64,000 nucleotides of DNA from Lentinus brumalis (lineage: Eukaryota > Basidiomycota > Agaricomycetes > Polyporales > Polyporaceae). The notes beneath the pieces were generated by a model. It was not told the DNA's origin, searched no databases, and was given only the letters and a program-made list of their open reading frames with translations. Location of the stretch: NCBI GenBank assembly GCA_001792895.1, contig MARA01000073.1:25132-89131 (forward strand), given 5' to 3'. The translations under genes and the position numbers were made by a program. This document shows positions 45,318 through 59,400 of the stretch, in pieces (the first letter of the stretch is position 1; each line of letters starts with the position of its first letter).

Positions 45318-48300
45318 ATGTCCGACGACGACTATGACGACATGCCTGGGCTCCAGGACGTGCTCGAGGAGGAGACAGAGAGCATCCCTGGGCTCTCGGA
45401 CTTGTCTGGGGAGGAGGACGACGACACGCCAGAGCTTTCCGAGGTGTCCAAGCACCGGTACGCCAAGTTCACCATGCCTGCCCTCTCCAAGGTCTCTCTC
45501 CCCAGCCGCGACCCCCGCTTGCCCACTTTCTACGAGTTCAAAGAGCATGCGCAGGTGCCCGCCGCCGTTGTCGGCCGCGGTCGCATTTTCGTCTATGTCC
45601 ACGACACCTCCGAGGCCGGCAACCTGAAGTACTACGATTTCGCAAAGGACTTGACGTTCCCCGACGGCACTGAGGAGGCGGTGACTGCTGCAGGTATGTC
45701 CCCTTGTCTTTTGATCTTGGTGTCGGTCTCAAGGCCGCGGTTCGAAGGTTTCCTCAAGCTTCGGCCCAGCGACTTTGTCTTTGCGCGCAGCGCGCATGGT
45801 AGCGGTGCTGAGGAGGATGATCACCCGGTCGTGTGGGTTACCGGCAGGTATGTCTCGCATACTGTCCCCAATCCCCTCTCCCCTCATCTCTGTGCAGCGA
45901 GTCGCTCCCTGACGGCCTGGAGACGTCTATCGAGAAGCTTCAGACGGACATCTTGGGACCGGACGAGCTGATCGACGAGGATAAGGCCCGCAAGGTCGAC
46001 GGTGTTTGGAAGGGCGGTATTCACTGGGAGCGTAGCGATCACGCGATCAACATCGCGGCTTCTGAGCGTTGCTACACCGTGGCACAGTCCTACCAGATCC
46101 AGAGGAACTTGACGTCGCCGGCGGTGGGAGCGAAAGTCTACGGGGACCCGACCGATCACCACACCCTTCGTCGCAAGATCATTGAAGTACATACAGATTT
46201 GCCTTAAGTAGTATGCTGTGAAATTCACCCCTTTCTTCAGACCGCTGCTCCAGTCGCTCTTGCAAGTCTCCAGCGTGCTCCTGGAGCGTATGTCGACGTC
46301 TTGAGGACGCAGGCCGATGTCAACAACCTCCCGCCGATTGGCCATGAGCAGAACTTCGCATTTCCGACAATGCAGCTCAACATCGCGTCTACTAAATCCC
46401 ATGACGCACTCGCTGGTATGTGATCCCTGTTGCAAATACTGTCTGGTGCTCGCTGACACATCACCAGCCGATCACTTCCAACGGGATCTCGGTCAGTTTG
46501 CAGGCAAGCACGTGGACGAGCACGACTCTGCGGGTGGTTATACCTGCATGATCAGTATGAACCGCTTGTCGGAGACGGACAGCCCGGGTTTCTTCATGGC
46601 GGACATCGGTGTCGCGATTGGTCTGTGGGAGGCGGACGCCTTTGCCTTGGACGTTGACTAGTTACTCATGTGGTTTTCGTACAGAACAACACGGTATAAT
46701 CACAACCTGCTTCTCTGGACTGCACTTCCACGGCGGCTTCCCTCCGACCGCAGCTCCAGGAAAGACCCCAGAGAAGACGTCATATCGGTGTGTTATCGTA
46801 TGCTATCCGCCTCGTGCATGCATGGACGGCGACTCTATGATCGGCTTTGGCGCCCTGCCGGAGGGTAAACTGTTCTCATTGTCACCCGAGATGATGAACC
46901 CAGCGTGAGTCTGACGGACTCACACTGAGTCTTTCAGAGCTGACATGGCATTTTTAGCTACGATTCTCAGAGGTTCTCGACGAACAACGCAAATTGGTTG
47001 GCAGACGGCTTGCAGCTGACGTCGGAGCAGGCGTTCTTGAACTGGTACTACCGGTCTCTGTGCCAGATGATCTCGTTCTTCACGCGCCAGATCCCAAGCA
47101 CCGCCGGCATCAAGTTCGACGTGGATAAGTTCCGCGACTGCCTCTCCATCGATTCTGGCAGCAATACTCGACTGGAGCCTGACCCTTGGCCACTTGCTCC
47201 CGGACGTGATGAGAAGACCGCTCGCACTCGCGCTCAAGCGGCGGAACGTTGGGCGGCGCATAAGGCACGCGTCACATCTTTCCTCCCGCACGCCACTCAC
47301 GTCCTGCACGAGAAAGCCGAGCGGGAGAGAGTTGAGGCTGAGCAGCTTGAGCGCGAGAGGCGGGATAAACGGTCGAAAGGCGGGTCCAAAAAGGGTACGC
47401 AGAAGCCAGGCAAGGCATATAGGTATTACCAGCTGATACTCTGCTTGTAGGATTGAAACGCTCGAGGGAGCACGACGGCGGGGATGGACATGACGACGGT
47501 CGGTTGTCGCGTGACAGTCAACACCTCCATCACTCATCTAACTACTTTGTAGCACTCCCAGCTGCAAAGAAGGTGAAGAAGCCGCAGCACGATGCGCGCG
47601 CAAGTGGATCGAAGCCAGTGGCTTTGAAGAAACGCAAGCGCAAGGCTCCTGCCACGCCGGCCGAGGCGCCGTCAGATTCCGACTCTGAGGGTGGTTCTGC
47701 AGCAGTTGCATCCCCGCCAGCCGCTAAGCGTGGTACGTATGGTTGCATACACCCCTTTTCCAACAAACAATGATCGATTATGTGCTCAGGACGTCCTGTA
47801 CCATATGTTGAGATCACAACATTGCCTCCCCATCTGCGGACCTCCTTGGCGAAGCGGCGCAAGGCTGAGCCCACGAAGCCCTTGCCGAAGGGTGCCCAAT
47901 CTCACTCGCAGGAATATTCTTTACGCTGTGTAACTTGTCAGGCTATCATTACAACGTCACAATAGATGTTTGCTAACTGCTCTTGGTCATCAGATTTCAC
48001 TGACGAGGCGTCAGAGGTGGAAAGCGAGGAAGACGGTCCGCCATCTGCATTGCAGACCCTTCCTCGATTGCTTCCGCAAACGACGGACAATACAGGCAGT
48101 CCCAATGTGTCCGGTAGCGATGAGGATCCGGACGAGTTGACCAGCGACGGTACGTGGATGCCTGTCTCTGTGTTTAGTCACATACTCAGTCTCATATTGC
48201 AGAGTCCGGCGAGTCTCATCCTTCGCCAGGGTCGTCCACGGCGGCCTCGTCGGTCCAGCAAGGCACCTCAGACAAGCAGCCGCCATGTAAGTTGACTCTC

Positions 48301-50309
48301 CATCTCACAGATTCACAGCTTATGTCCTTGTGTTTACAGGCTACACGCGCGTTCTGGCTGCCTTCTCGCAAGAGTACCTTGCAGAAGTGCTTCGCAGATA
48401 CGAGACTGTCGCAGAGACGACGCAGCTCCAGCTTCCAGGTCTGGACAGCGAGGTGGATACCTTCCTCAAGAGATGGCACGGCGAGAGCCCGAGCAATGTG
48501 AATGTGCAGTTCGCGCGATCGGTCTCTCGTATGTGGCGAGTGCATCGGGTTCGGCAGAGCACTGCTGCCCTGTTCGAGCTCAACATTGCCCTCGACCGCC
48601 GTCGTCTCATGCTGTGCAACGCCGCTGCGTGGACGTGGCTCACGGTGCATGTCGTGGATGCTGCTACAGCAATGGCCGGGCAGCTCGTCCGCGACCGCCG
48701 CTCGTACTCTGATTCCTCGGATTGGCTGGAACGCCTCGTACGTGAGATTTTTCTCATCGTGCGGTCAAGGAAGCCGGGGCAAGTCTCAAGCAAGCAATTC
48801 CTTCCTGACCTGGATATTGCACCCACCGTCGCTCGCGTCCGAGGGAAACAAGTATCTCTCCGCGACACCACATCTGCTGTGATCGATGCACTGGTGCAAG
48901 TTCTAGAGACCTGGCTCAACTTCCCCTCCCGGACACAACTCTTCGCCGCTTATTTTGTCATCCATATCCTCCACATCGTACAGAACGAGGATGCGTTGCT
49001 CTTGCCACCGATCTGGTATGCGCATCAGGAAGTCATGACGCAGGTACTTGGACGTCGCGGAGTTAAGTCAACGGCTCTGACCCCCGAGGATCTTCAACCC
49101 TTCATCGTCGCTCTTCGCTCCCACCCTATCGCATCCACAGCATCCCATGAGGCTGAGCTACTGCGCCAGATTTCCTCCGCACGATCTCGATGCATCCCCA
49201 GTCTTCAGGCGGTGTCTTCGTCGCTTATTTCGTTGTTACCGCCTCCGCAGAATGACCGTTCGTCGACGACATCATCTGCTCCGTCCAACACCCACTCATC
49301 CCCGACCGCACCCTCTGCGACAGCCCAACCTCGTCGTGTGAAACCTCGGATTCCACGCAATCCTCGTCCTCCCGTCAAGACGACCGGCCTCCCCACCCTC
49401 ATTCAGTTCATGCGCGATGCCATGGTGGTCGTGCGGGAACCCTCCAGGGAGTCGTTCTCAGTGGTGCAAACAAAGATAGCGTCGAATCTCGACCGCTTCC
49501 TGCCCTTTCGCGAACATGGCCTCTCTCGCCGGAAGGTGCAAGGTGTAGGAGGCGCGTTCCATCCTGCCATCATGGATCTCCCGGGCGGCTTTGCTAGCTG
49601 TGTCCTCACCCGTACACACCTATTCAACTCACGTCTACTTCTGGAGCTCCGGTCGTCGAGTCATTACCGCAGTCTAGCTGAGTGGAAGCAGACTTTGCTC
49701 GACCACGGTTTCCAGGAGCCGAGTCCAGACGACAAGGAACAGAAGACGGCGATTGCTTCCCTCACTCCTATCCTGAACATGTCCTCGTACGGACAGCCTC
49801 AGTGCCGTCGATTCAAAGCCGTGCTGAAGGATCCGGTGAAGTACTTCCAGCAGGAGCAGCAGTTCCGCGACCTCTGGGCCCGGGTGCAAGCAACCAACAC
49901 TGACGACCCTGAGTTGAAGAAGATTCCGTTTCTCCGCTTCCTCAAATGGACACAGTCGACGGTCAACAGCCAGAAGGTCTTCCCCATGCTAGGCAACCTC
50001 ACCGGATATCTGCTCTCAGCCGACTTCGTCTATGCTGGTCGCGTTGCACGACCTTCTGTGGAGGAGATTGGCAGAGTGATAGCCCGGATGGGGTTGGGCT
50101 CTTTGCGGGGACTCATTGCTCTCGGTCACCCTCTTACAATGGATTCAAGCGCAGAACAAGTCGTGGACGCCTTCAAGTACGTGCATGATGAACTGGAGAA
50201 GGCTTTCACAGCAGAGGAGCGAGAGTGGATGATGTTCGACCCAATCATGGTAGAGCACACGCTATGTAAGTATAACCGCGTATTGGGCCCCGGCGGGGGC
50301 AGTGATTAG
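45318..50309 (+). CDS. TET/JBP-like 2-oxoglutarate/Fe(II) oxygenase with large C-terminal extension
   Basis: ATG 45318 begins an acidic N-terminus (MSDDDYDDMPGLQDVLEEE). Introns start near 45843, 46186, 46417, 46620, 46904 and later, each restoring frame. The oxygenase core spans about 46470-46800: first metal ligands in GKHVDEHDSAGGYTCMIS (HxD), second His in CFSGLHFHGGFPPTA, and the 2-oxoglutarate Arg in SYRCVIVCYPP. The core joins properly when the 64-nt intron at about 46620-46683 is removed (DIGVAIEQHGI). Fungal TET/JBP enzymes oxidise 5-methylcytosine. After the core come a Glu/Arg coiled coil, basic KKRKRK-type linkers and a single 1.98-kb exon (48340-50309) encoding an uncharacterised helical domain (CYTRVLAAFSQEYLAEVLRRYE...). 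Family assignment rests on motifs only. Confidence 0.6.
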
Positions 50310-50463
50310 TTAGGTTACATAAGTATTCTTCTGGTAGTTGTACCCATATGTACGCTCGATGCGGGAACAAGTGTAGTACCTCCCTGTGGCAATAACCATT
50401 AGATGCAGACTTCTACAGGCGTATACATGTCCAAGCAATGCACTTGCTCTAAATCCACGCAAT

Positions 50464-51816
50464 CTACTGGGCAGGACCCTCGGAGAGCGCAGAACGTTCT
50501 TGAGAAGGTCCCCCGGTGATGGTCAGACGACGCATTGCCTTCTGAGGCGGCTCCGAGGGCCCTTCTTCCTCCTCGTCACTGTCCTGCTTCCCATAGTCGG
50601 CCTTGCGTTTGATCTTCTTCAACGGCGAGACCGCCCTACGGGTGATAGCACGGATAGATGCGATATTATAATCCTGCATAATAATGTGAGTTCGCAATGT
50701 TTAAGTTCTGACAAGGTGTTGGAGGCTCACCCGCTGTACCTCGCTACTGAGCAGACAGATGGAGCGCAGCTTCGGAAGGAAGACATACTCGTGCCGTCCA
50801 ACTTTGGCAAGATGTACGGCAAACCGCACCTGCACCATGTTGCTCGGACAGAAGATCTCAGGAGCCGTGCGCTCAACCCGCTCGCTGGTGCTTGAGCGCT
50901 CCGCAAACTGAGGCCTGGGATCATTATGATCAGTGCCTTGTTGCGTACAATCAGAACTAGAAAAACTTACGCGGCAGAGGCAGGCATGCGCTGCCAGTAG
51001 AAGACCGCGTTGTCGAGGGTATGAACCTCAGTTAGCAGTAGAGGACGGAGAATGTTGAGCGGGTCTATGACTTCGGCCATATCCGGATGGATGTCGTCAG
51101 CAGCCTGGTTGCCGGGCGTGAGATAGCGGCTACTGAAAGTCAATGTGAGGTCGCCCTCGGCTTCTCCGGGCATCCAAGTTCTCAACTGACAACCACGCTG
51201 CTGGACCTTCCCCTTCGCATGTTGGTACAAAGTACTCAGACCACGAACCGCTTTCTCGAACATCTCGCTGCCAAGACCCGTCAAGGTCACTGACTGCTTA
51301 AGACTGAGAAGGTTGCCGGGGTTCGGGTTGCGGGGAATTCTACAGGTGTGTATTTCGTTTGGGATAGGGAGCAGAGTGGATAGAAGGAAGAGCTTACTGG
51401 AAGCGGCGAATTGGTGGCAGAGTGCAGTCCCACAAGTACCCTTGAACGTTGAAGGTGCATTCCTCTCCGACGTCGGAGACCGGACGATCTTCATCATGGT
51501 CGACCAGCACCAGCATCGGAGGTTTGCGCAGCTCAAACAGACGTATGCAAGAGTCAAAGTCAAAGTCCTAACACTTCCTGTCAGCTGCATCCCACATCTA
51601 TCTCACAACAATCCTACGTACCTCGCCGATGCTGGAAAGTTCACTTTGGGTCTCGTCCCTGCCAACACAGGTACGCATCTCCTTCTCGAGCATCTCTCCT
51701 ACTCTACCATTGGCTTGTGTGTAATACTGGCAGATGATTGCATACTCACGATACTTGTCAGAATCTGTGCGAAGCTGCGAAAGAAGAGGCCCGCAGAAGG
51801 AGGACACAGTACTCAT
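50464..51816 (-). CDS. Basidiomycete hypothetical protein, five exons
   Basis: ATG 51816. Exons 51816-51622, 51567-51398, 51339-50971, 50914-50731 and 50673-50464 join in frame through canonical GT...AG introns. The protein (about 370 residues) has a conserved-looking centre (FELRKPPMLVLVDHDEDRPVSD; ECTFNVQGYLWDCTLPPI; MVQVRFAVHLAKVGRHEYVFLPKL) and a basic then acidic tail (SPLKKIKRKADYGKQDSDEEEEG), suggesting a nuclear protein. I do not recognise the fold. It lies tail-to-tail with the TET/JBP-like gene (155 bp apart) and head-to-head with the gene at 52582. Confidence 0.6.
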
Positions 51817-52581
51817 GACGACAGTGAAGACACGGGAGACTTGGACTGCAACGCGGGGTGGGCTGGCAGGAAGTGGAATGGGGGTGTCTGATTGCAGAGT
51901 TCAGGATCACAAGGTACTTGTGACAGCCTCTTCATGCTCTTCGGAACCATGCTCTTGCTCTTCCGAAACACCCCGTCCCCAAACAAAATCAACTGACCAC
52001 TTGGAACGTTCCAGGTCTTGTCATGCAGAGGCTAGACAATTTTTTGCTGCCGGAAGCCCGTTCGCCGGTGATTTGAAGAATATGCAGCCGATTCGCTTGT
52101 GTAGTTGCGACCTGCCACGCCTGCTCAAGTGGCAGACACATCTGCTTCCTATGACCATACTTTCCTCATTTCATCCCTATTTATTACACTCAAACAAACG
52201 CATTTTTCTAACGCAATCTCATGCATCTAGCATTGGGTGCGGGAGATGTATCCAGCTGTATAAAACTTGGGAATGCTGCTGGGCGTCCTGATAGCAACTA
52301 GCGAAATCAAGCGAGCCATCACCACACGATATCTGCGCAACCCCAACTCTCTGCCGTTCGGAAGTCTCCTCCGGGATAACACGAGCATGGCTCTCAGAAA
52401 TGCATAAATACCCCCGCGCCGTTCCCTATCCTCCAGAGTTCGATCTCCCTTCGCACTCTTCGTCCGCACCTCACTCTTTGCTCATCCGTGCTGTCTGTCC
52501 CCCATCCTCCAACCTCTCCAACTTCCTCTCTTGTCGCACTCTTCTACTCCCTCCAATCCTCGCTACTCTTCTCACTTCCAC
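51817..52581. promoter_or_regulatory. Bidirectional promoter region
   Basis: 765-bp interval between divergent starts at 51816 (minus) and 52582 (plus). It includes a TATA-like cataaata at 52403-52410, 172 bp before ATG 52582, and a C/T-rich leader at about 52420-52560. No other gene seen. Confidence 0.45.
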
Positions 52582-55500
52582 ATGGCTCCCCGCAAGAACA
52601 CCACCAAGGCGTAAGTGCCCTGCCAGCATACTTCTACTTTGTCTGCCGACTGACATATGCTTCTCCTAGTACTGCCAAGGTCACTCCTCCTCCGAAGACG
52701 CATTCCAAGGCAGCCAAGTCCACGCCTGCCAAAGTCACCCCGAGGATGAGTACCACCGGAAGTCGCACCACTGCTGCCAAAAAAGCTGCCACCGCCAAGG
52801 CCGCCAAAGTGTACGTTCATTCATCTTTGTCTGTTGTGACCACACTTATCTTTTGTCTTCAGCGTTGAGGCCCCCAAGGCTGTTCGTGGTGGAGGACGTA
52901 AGAAAGCAATCAGGTGAGTCATCCTTAGCAATCTCTATCACATTGCTCTAAGTGCAGGTAGTCCGGAGTACATCGACAGCGAGGCTGAGGAGGCTGAAGA
53001 GGACGATAACGAGGATGCCGAAGAGGCCGGCGGAGAGGATGAGGAGAGTATGGAAGAGCGCACTGCAGAGGATCTTGGGTGAGTTCATCCATGTCTCATA
53101 CTTTGCCATGTCATTCTTATCCAGGGTGATGTTCAGCAGTGACGAGGAACGCTCTGTTGCGGGCTCTGATGACGAGGAGTATGCGGATGTCCGCAACGAG
53201 GTAGAGATTACGCCCAAAGTTGGGTACGTCTGCTCAGATAGCAGTGTGGTACTACATGGCCGCTGACCCTATAAATAGGCGTTCTCTGAAGAAGGGAGAA
53301 GTCCCCGTCAGCCAAGGCTCCCCCTCTCCCAAGTACGTACACTGCACAACTTGGTTATGAGAATGACTGTTCACATACCATCATCGTACAGCAAACGCAA
53401 GACCGCTCCGGCCAAGGTCGCTCCGGCGAAGGTCATCAAGGCCGCTGCGACCAAAGGTTCTCTTGTGAAAAACCGTGTTCCGACCCCTGCCAAACGGGGC
53501 AAGCGTGGGAAGGAGTATGTGATGTTGTCCTGATGCGTCCACACATATCTTATGTTACTCTAGGGAGGACTCCGATGACGCTCTTGACGAGAGGTAGGTA
53601 CCCCGCTTATTCCTTCTCTGTCGCCAATCTGACTTGTTCTTAGTGCATCCCCGACCAAGAAGACTCGTACTGGGTCAGTTTCCTTTGCTGTTGCTGATTT
53701 TCAATCCTGATTGTTCTGCAGAACCGTTCCAGATCCAGTGGAGGCCTCTGATGAGGAAGATGATGTTGTTATGTTGGACTCTCCTCCTCCCGGAAGGCAG
53801 GCAGATCGGTGCGTAATATGTTATGCTTTCTCTGTGTGGATGTGTACTCATGTCTTGTCTAGGCCTAGTTCGGCCAAGTCTACTCCCAAGACGCTCCCTC
53901 TTCCTCGCCGCCAGACCATCAAGGCGGCGGCTGAGAGAGCTGCAGCTCAGAAGGCCAGTTCGAAGAGTCCGACAAAGGCTGCGGTGGGCAAAGGAAAGGT
54001 CACCCGCAAGGCTAACCCCCCGAGTGAGTAGTTATGTGTTTTAACTGTGTCCGTAACCTTACATTGTCTGCAGTTCTAGCGACAACTTCTTCAACCCGGG
54101 GGAGGAGGAGATTGATGAGGAGGAGTAATGCAACCCTATCCCAACTTTGACTCGTCTCTTATAAGCCTTTGCTCTCTCTTCCTATAGTATCAAACGGCAG
54201 ACTCGCCTGTTCAAAGGTCACTTCAATTCTGCCCCTGTGATGTTGGAGGATGATGTAGAGGATATCCGGGAGACGTACGTCTGTTCAATCAATTTGTTAC
54301 ACACCTCTCATTGAAACATTCAATGTCAGTATCAGCGACATCAAGATCAAGCAGGAGAGGGAGCCACGAACACCTCGGGCTTCCAAGATCAAGGACGTTC
54401 AGTTCAAGAAGTGAGTACCGTTTGCATTGAGCTCAGGGCCATGCTGATTGGCATACCAGGGACGTGGACATGGAGGTGGACCCCGAACCTTCCTCGTCCT
54501 CAGATGTGTCTCCGGAGATATCAGACATCTATCTCCAGAATCTTCTGGAGATGAACATCCACGACAAGGGCAAGGATTGCTCTGTTGGGGTTCTTGACTA
54601 CAGCACTCCTGACTCCATTGACCCGGTCCTTCTTCCGACGTACTCTGCTCTTCCTCGGGTGCAGTAAGTACTGTTGTGACTATAGCTAAGCATCACATTG
54701 AAGCTGACGGTGCTCTCCACAGACCGTGTGAGGCAGACTTTGCGAACAACCCCATCATGACGGTTTCTCCCCAAGCTGGGATATTCAGTGAAGATGCATA
54801 CGACATCTGTCGGCAGTGAGCAGTACTCTTTTGTCTTTGCTGTTCCCTCTGGTAACGTTGTATGCTTCTCCAGGTCCGTACTGCGGGTCATGCTCTATGC
54901 CGGTGGACGTGCCAATCCAGAGGACGATCCCTTTGTGATCAACCCTGCTCGATATGACCCTGCAGATGCCATGCCGTACACCTTTCCCGGAGCTAAGGCA
55001 ACAGTGCTCTGTGCAAAAAATGCCAGTGATGTGGCCCCCTCCCGTCTTATCTGCGTTGACGTGGTTATTGTTCTTGACTGCAACATTGTTCACTGGACCA
55101 ATGTGTACGGTCAAGACAAGCTTACTAAGCAGCTTGTGGGGGTCCCGATGCGCGGGGAGCACGAGCGTGCAACTGCTTTCTTCGGCACCGTGTTTGGTCA
55201 CAACAAGCTGGGGATGACCTCCTATAGTATTGGCCAGAAGGAGGCGGCTGGCATTGCCTATCGCAGTGTCGTCTTCAACGCAGCGACACCTAGCACACCA
55301 AAGAAACCGGGTACGTGGTTATATTCTACAAATGAATCCTTGCTAAGATCGTGTTCCAGTCGCAAACATCAAAGGACTGGGGTTTACTCCAAGGGGTCCT
55401 CGCACGCCTGCAGCTCCCCGCATGAATGCTACCCCCACTCGTTCCCTCCTGGATATGCGCGACAAGACCGCCTGGGCTCATACCGATGACAGTGAGTTTA

Positions 55501-55787
55501 CTTTCAATTATCTCTGATACGCAACAAGCAATGACAAACTCGCAGTTGGGCTGTGGGATGCACGGGAGTACTTCTGTGCAAACAAACCGGATTTGCTCGT
55601 TTACCGGCATGAGGATCTTACTTCTCTTCCACGCTTGTCCCAGGAGTTGCAGTCTGGTGACATTGCGCTTGTCTACTATTCCGCTTCCACGTACCAGACC
55701 ACCTCCACCTCCTACTACTCCGCCAAGCACGTCATGTCCCACAACCTTTACGGTGTTGCCCTCCTTGCCCGTCGCAATGATGTCTGA
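52582..55787 (+). CDS. Lys/Ala/Thr-rich N-terminus fused to an uncharacterised globular domain
   Basis: Many small exons: 52582-52610, 52670-52810, 52863-52913, 52962 onward, and so on. Exon 1 encodes MAPRKNTTKA. The first third resembles linker-histone-like or AT-hook-like tails (TPAKVTPRMSTTGSRTTAAKKAATAKAAK; TPAKRGKRGK), alternating with acidic blocks (EYIDSEAEEAEEDDNEDAEE). The C-terminal part from about 54460 is globular: ADFANNPIMTVSPQAGIFSED, VVIVLDCNIVHWTNVYGQDKLTKQ, HERATAFFGTVFGHNKLGMTSYS, ending LSQELQSGDIALVYYSASTYQTTSTSYYS...LLARRNDV, stop 55787. Probably a chromatin or DNA-binding protein (inference from charge pattern). Could be part of a transposon-linked module. Confidence 0.6.
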
Positions 55788-56499
55788 GTAATAGTGTTGT
55801 ACGCTTATCCCCTTCTTCAAAATCTCCCCTCCGCTTTGCATCAATCAATGGTAGTTCGATAATCTGTAGTTGCGCCCTCCCATGTATATGGCTATACTTG
55901 GAATATACCCGTATACTGCATTCTGTTGCGTGACTTGGAACAGGAAATACAACTAGGGACTTAGCATAAGTTCAAATGCGGTCACACCATTGCACGTGAC
56001 ATCAACCGCAACATGCTAGACGCGCAGAAAGTTCAACATGGGCGCTCATAGGCAATTCCAACTTCAACTCCAACCACCAGATGCAACTCACACTGTTGTA
56101 CCGCCCTACCAGCCTGCCGCTACTTTGCCACTGGATTCTTATCCCCTGGCTTCTATCATATGTCTTGCTGTATGCAGGACTTGTCTCCAGTGAGAGCTAT
56201 GCTGCTGGAAGACACGCCCTGAGCTCGCATTCGAGCAGGGTTGCCTTCCGTTTGGAGGACCAATCTGGTACGCTAGCACTTTGTACCATGCCGTTCTCCA
56301 CCCATACTTATTGCTCTTATCAGAACTCCAACTGCTGGTCACAAGACCTTCAGGCAGGTTTGGCATAGACGTGTCATCCGCGCTTGCCAGACCTAGGGTT
56401 ACGTCAGACACCCTTTTAGAAAGTTCTGAGTCCCTTGTGGGCAGGGTTCTGGGAGGCACCCTCGGTGCAAGCCTCCCGTTTGTCTGTCAACACGTCGGC
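55788..56499. other. Leader of the Helitron gene; element 5' end not located
   Basis: The Helitron frame is open back to 56281 without ATG until 56500. Earlier exons may exist (an ATG frame at 56081 is anonymous). Helitron 5' ends (TC) carry no inverted repeat, so the boundary cannot be fixed from one copy. Confidence 0.3.
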
Positions 56500-59400
56500 A
56501 TGGTGGAGGAGTCTACAGACTCTGCCGCTGCGCCTGATGTTGTTTTGTCCTTGCATGAAATTGGCAATGTTGCGTCTTGTAGAACACTATCGCATAGCCT
56601 TCTGAGCACCATGCAGCGAGTGCGGAAGCGTATATGCATGGCCAAATGGGCACAGATAAGATCTATGTATGCATCCCATGACCATGGTCCAGAGCTCCGT
56701 CGTTTGATATGTCCGCAGCAGTACCGTAATCCCTTGCACCGAGCGAGCACATCCCAGGATCACATATCGCTGACCTCTATTGAACCTCCTGCATGTTTTG
56801 GTGGTGCCAAGTTTCCTCGACGACCTCAACAGGAAGGACCTTCTCATACCCGTATTTGGTCAGGCAAAGATGTCACTCCGTATGTTCTACAAGGAGATGT
56901 GCAACCTGAGTGCAACTATCGGTTTTTGTCATATGCACCGCTTTCTATTCTGTCAGACAAATCAATCATTGCAGCGGATATTCCTATACATGAGTTTGTC
57001 CGTAAGATGAGTAGATCGGTGCTGTTGGACTTTGCTCTGAAACATTCAATGACCAATGTTACGGTTCGTCACAACAAGTCTACTATCATAGAACACATAC
57101 AGTCACATGAGTGTGTGAGTTGCCCAAAATTTGCATCGACATTTGCCCAGGTTTCTCTTCCACAGTCTAACAAAGCTCGAAAGAGGGCTAGTCGCGCAAA
57201 GTGTATGACCAAGGCTATCAACTTCCCTCCTTCTCCTCTTGATGAGAACCTCACAGATGCTACGGTACGAGGGTTTGCAGAAGATATTCAAATCTGTAAT
57301 TTCATTGAATCTGCATGCGCTGTTTGCGGTCTACTGTCTTACAAGTCTGAGATGTCAAGGCTTGCAGATGCCAATATTGACAGTACCCTGTTGATCCCGG
57401 ACACTCCAGTGACAAGGGCTGAACGACAAACTGTTACAGATCCCATAAAGCCTCTCTCTGGCCCCGTTCTTCTGCCTCAATGTGATGATGTATGCAAGAC
57501 CTGCTTAGAAGAGCTGAGTGAAGGGAAAATGCCTCCTGACGGTCTTGCGAATGGTTTGTGGATTGGAGAGGTTCCGCCCGTGCTTCAGAATCTCAGTTGG
57601 ACAGAGAAGATGCTGATATCACGCGTGAAGCACAATATATGCACCGTAAAAGTTCATGTCTCCGGAATGTCCAAGATGAAGGCTAATGTTGTCAGTCACT
57701 CTTTGCCAATGCCCAAGATATATCACGCGTTGCCTCCGCCTCGTGATGACTTGGATGAAGTCCTAGCATTTATGTACATTGGGCCCAATGTTCCAACATA
57801 TAAAGAGTTCAAGAGGACTCCGATGCTGGTGAGGCGTAACAAGGTTAAGGAGGCCCTCGAGTGGCTGAAGCTCAACCATGAGGACTATGCAGACTTGGAT
57901 ATTTCATATGAGAACCTAGACGCATATCCAGAGGATGAGCCCCCTGTTGTAGTAAACTACACTATGAGCATGGCCACAAACAAGGACTCGGAGTCGACAG
58001 CTGTAAATGACACTGAAGAGGATGAGGGTGTAGAAGATGGTGACTGTCCATTTGTAGTCCATGGTCTTACAGGCACATATCTGGAACATCTTGGCAAAGT
58101 GCGGCCCTATGAGATTACTGCGCGAGCTGTGGAACATTTCAAATCTCAAGGAAAAGCTCTCGGTATAGGACAGGCAAAGCAACCAGAAAGTATATACGAC
58201 AACCCCCAACTCTACCCACAGATGTTTCCATGGCTCTTCCCCTATGGATATGGTGGACTTAGAAACTCCCGGATCCAGAAACCTGTCAGCGAGGAGAGGC
58301 GCAAGCAGCAGTTGCTCATGTATCATGACAAGAGGTTTCAGCTCGAGCCACTATTCCCCCTAGTTGCCCTCAATCACGAACAGATCAAAAAGTCAGCTAC
58401 TGCTGGATACTTACTAGCTGACCGTAACAAGTTTAATGAGATAGCCAGTCGTATATTGAGCATCAGTTCCAGCACGCTGACTGCACTCATAGAACGACTG
58501 AAGGAAGGTCCTGTTAAGCCTGAAACGGAGTCTGAGAAGGCTTGCTTCAAAGTGCTCAATGACCTTGATCATGTAAACCACAAGGTTCAGGGATCCATCA
58601 CGAGCAAGAAGTACATGCGAAATGAAATATGGTCATTGGTTTCCTACCTTGGAGCACCATCTTGGTTCATAACCTTCGCGCCTGCAGATGTCAAACACCC
58701 ACTGGCACTGTACATGGCTGACACTGATCAGACGTTCGTCCCAAGGTTCCGAGACCAAGATGAGAGACTGCGCCTGATAGCAAACAATCCTGTGGCGGGT
58801 GCTAGATTCTTCAAGGTTATGGTTGACTTGTTCATTAAACATGTCCTCGGTGTAGGTTTGGACCGACCTGGAATCTATGGTGATACTGCCGGGTACTACG
58901 GGACTGTTGAGCAACAGGGAAGACTGACACTTCATCTTCACATGCTGGTATGGATTAAATGTGCACTGACTCCACAAGAAGTACGAGATCGCATCATGGA
59001 TCCAGACTCGGACTTCCAACAGAAGATGGTGGAGTATTTGGAAAGTGTGCACAAGGGTGAATTCTTAGATGGAGATATGGAGTCTGTAACAAATAGGATT
59101 GCAAGTCAGAAGGCAAAAGACCCTTTCCGGGTACCCCCAACAGATACCTTGCCAAAAATTCCTCCAAAGAAATGTGACCACGAGGAAGACACGGACTGCC
59201 CCAAATGTCAGACCTACCGTGCATGGTGGACGAAATACATAGAAGAAGTTGATGAGATCTTATATCTGTCCAATGTTCACAAATGCACAACAAGGAGCAA
59301 GAATAGCAAGACCCCTAAGGGTGCTCAGAATAGCGGTATGCAAGAGTCTGACAACCGAGGATGCACAGACCCGATCACCAAGCTCTGCAAGGCCCGCTTT

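Noticed and set aside
45318..55787. KDZ-type transposase
   Set aside because: Looked for because TET/JBP genes often neighbour KDZ elements, but no KDZ transposase motif is visible in this window.
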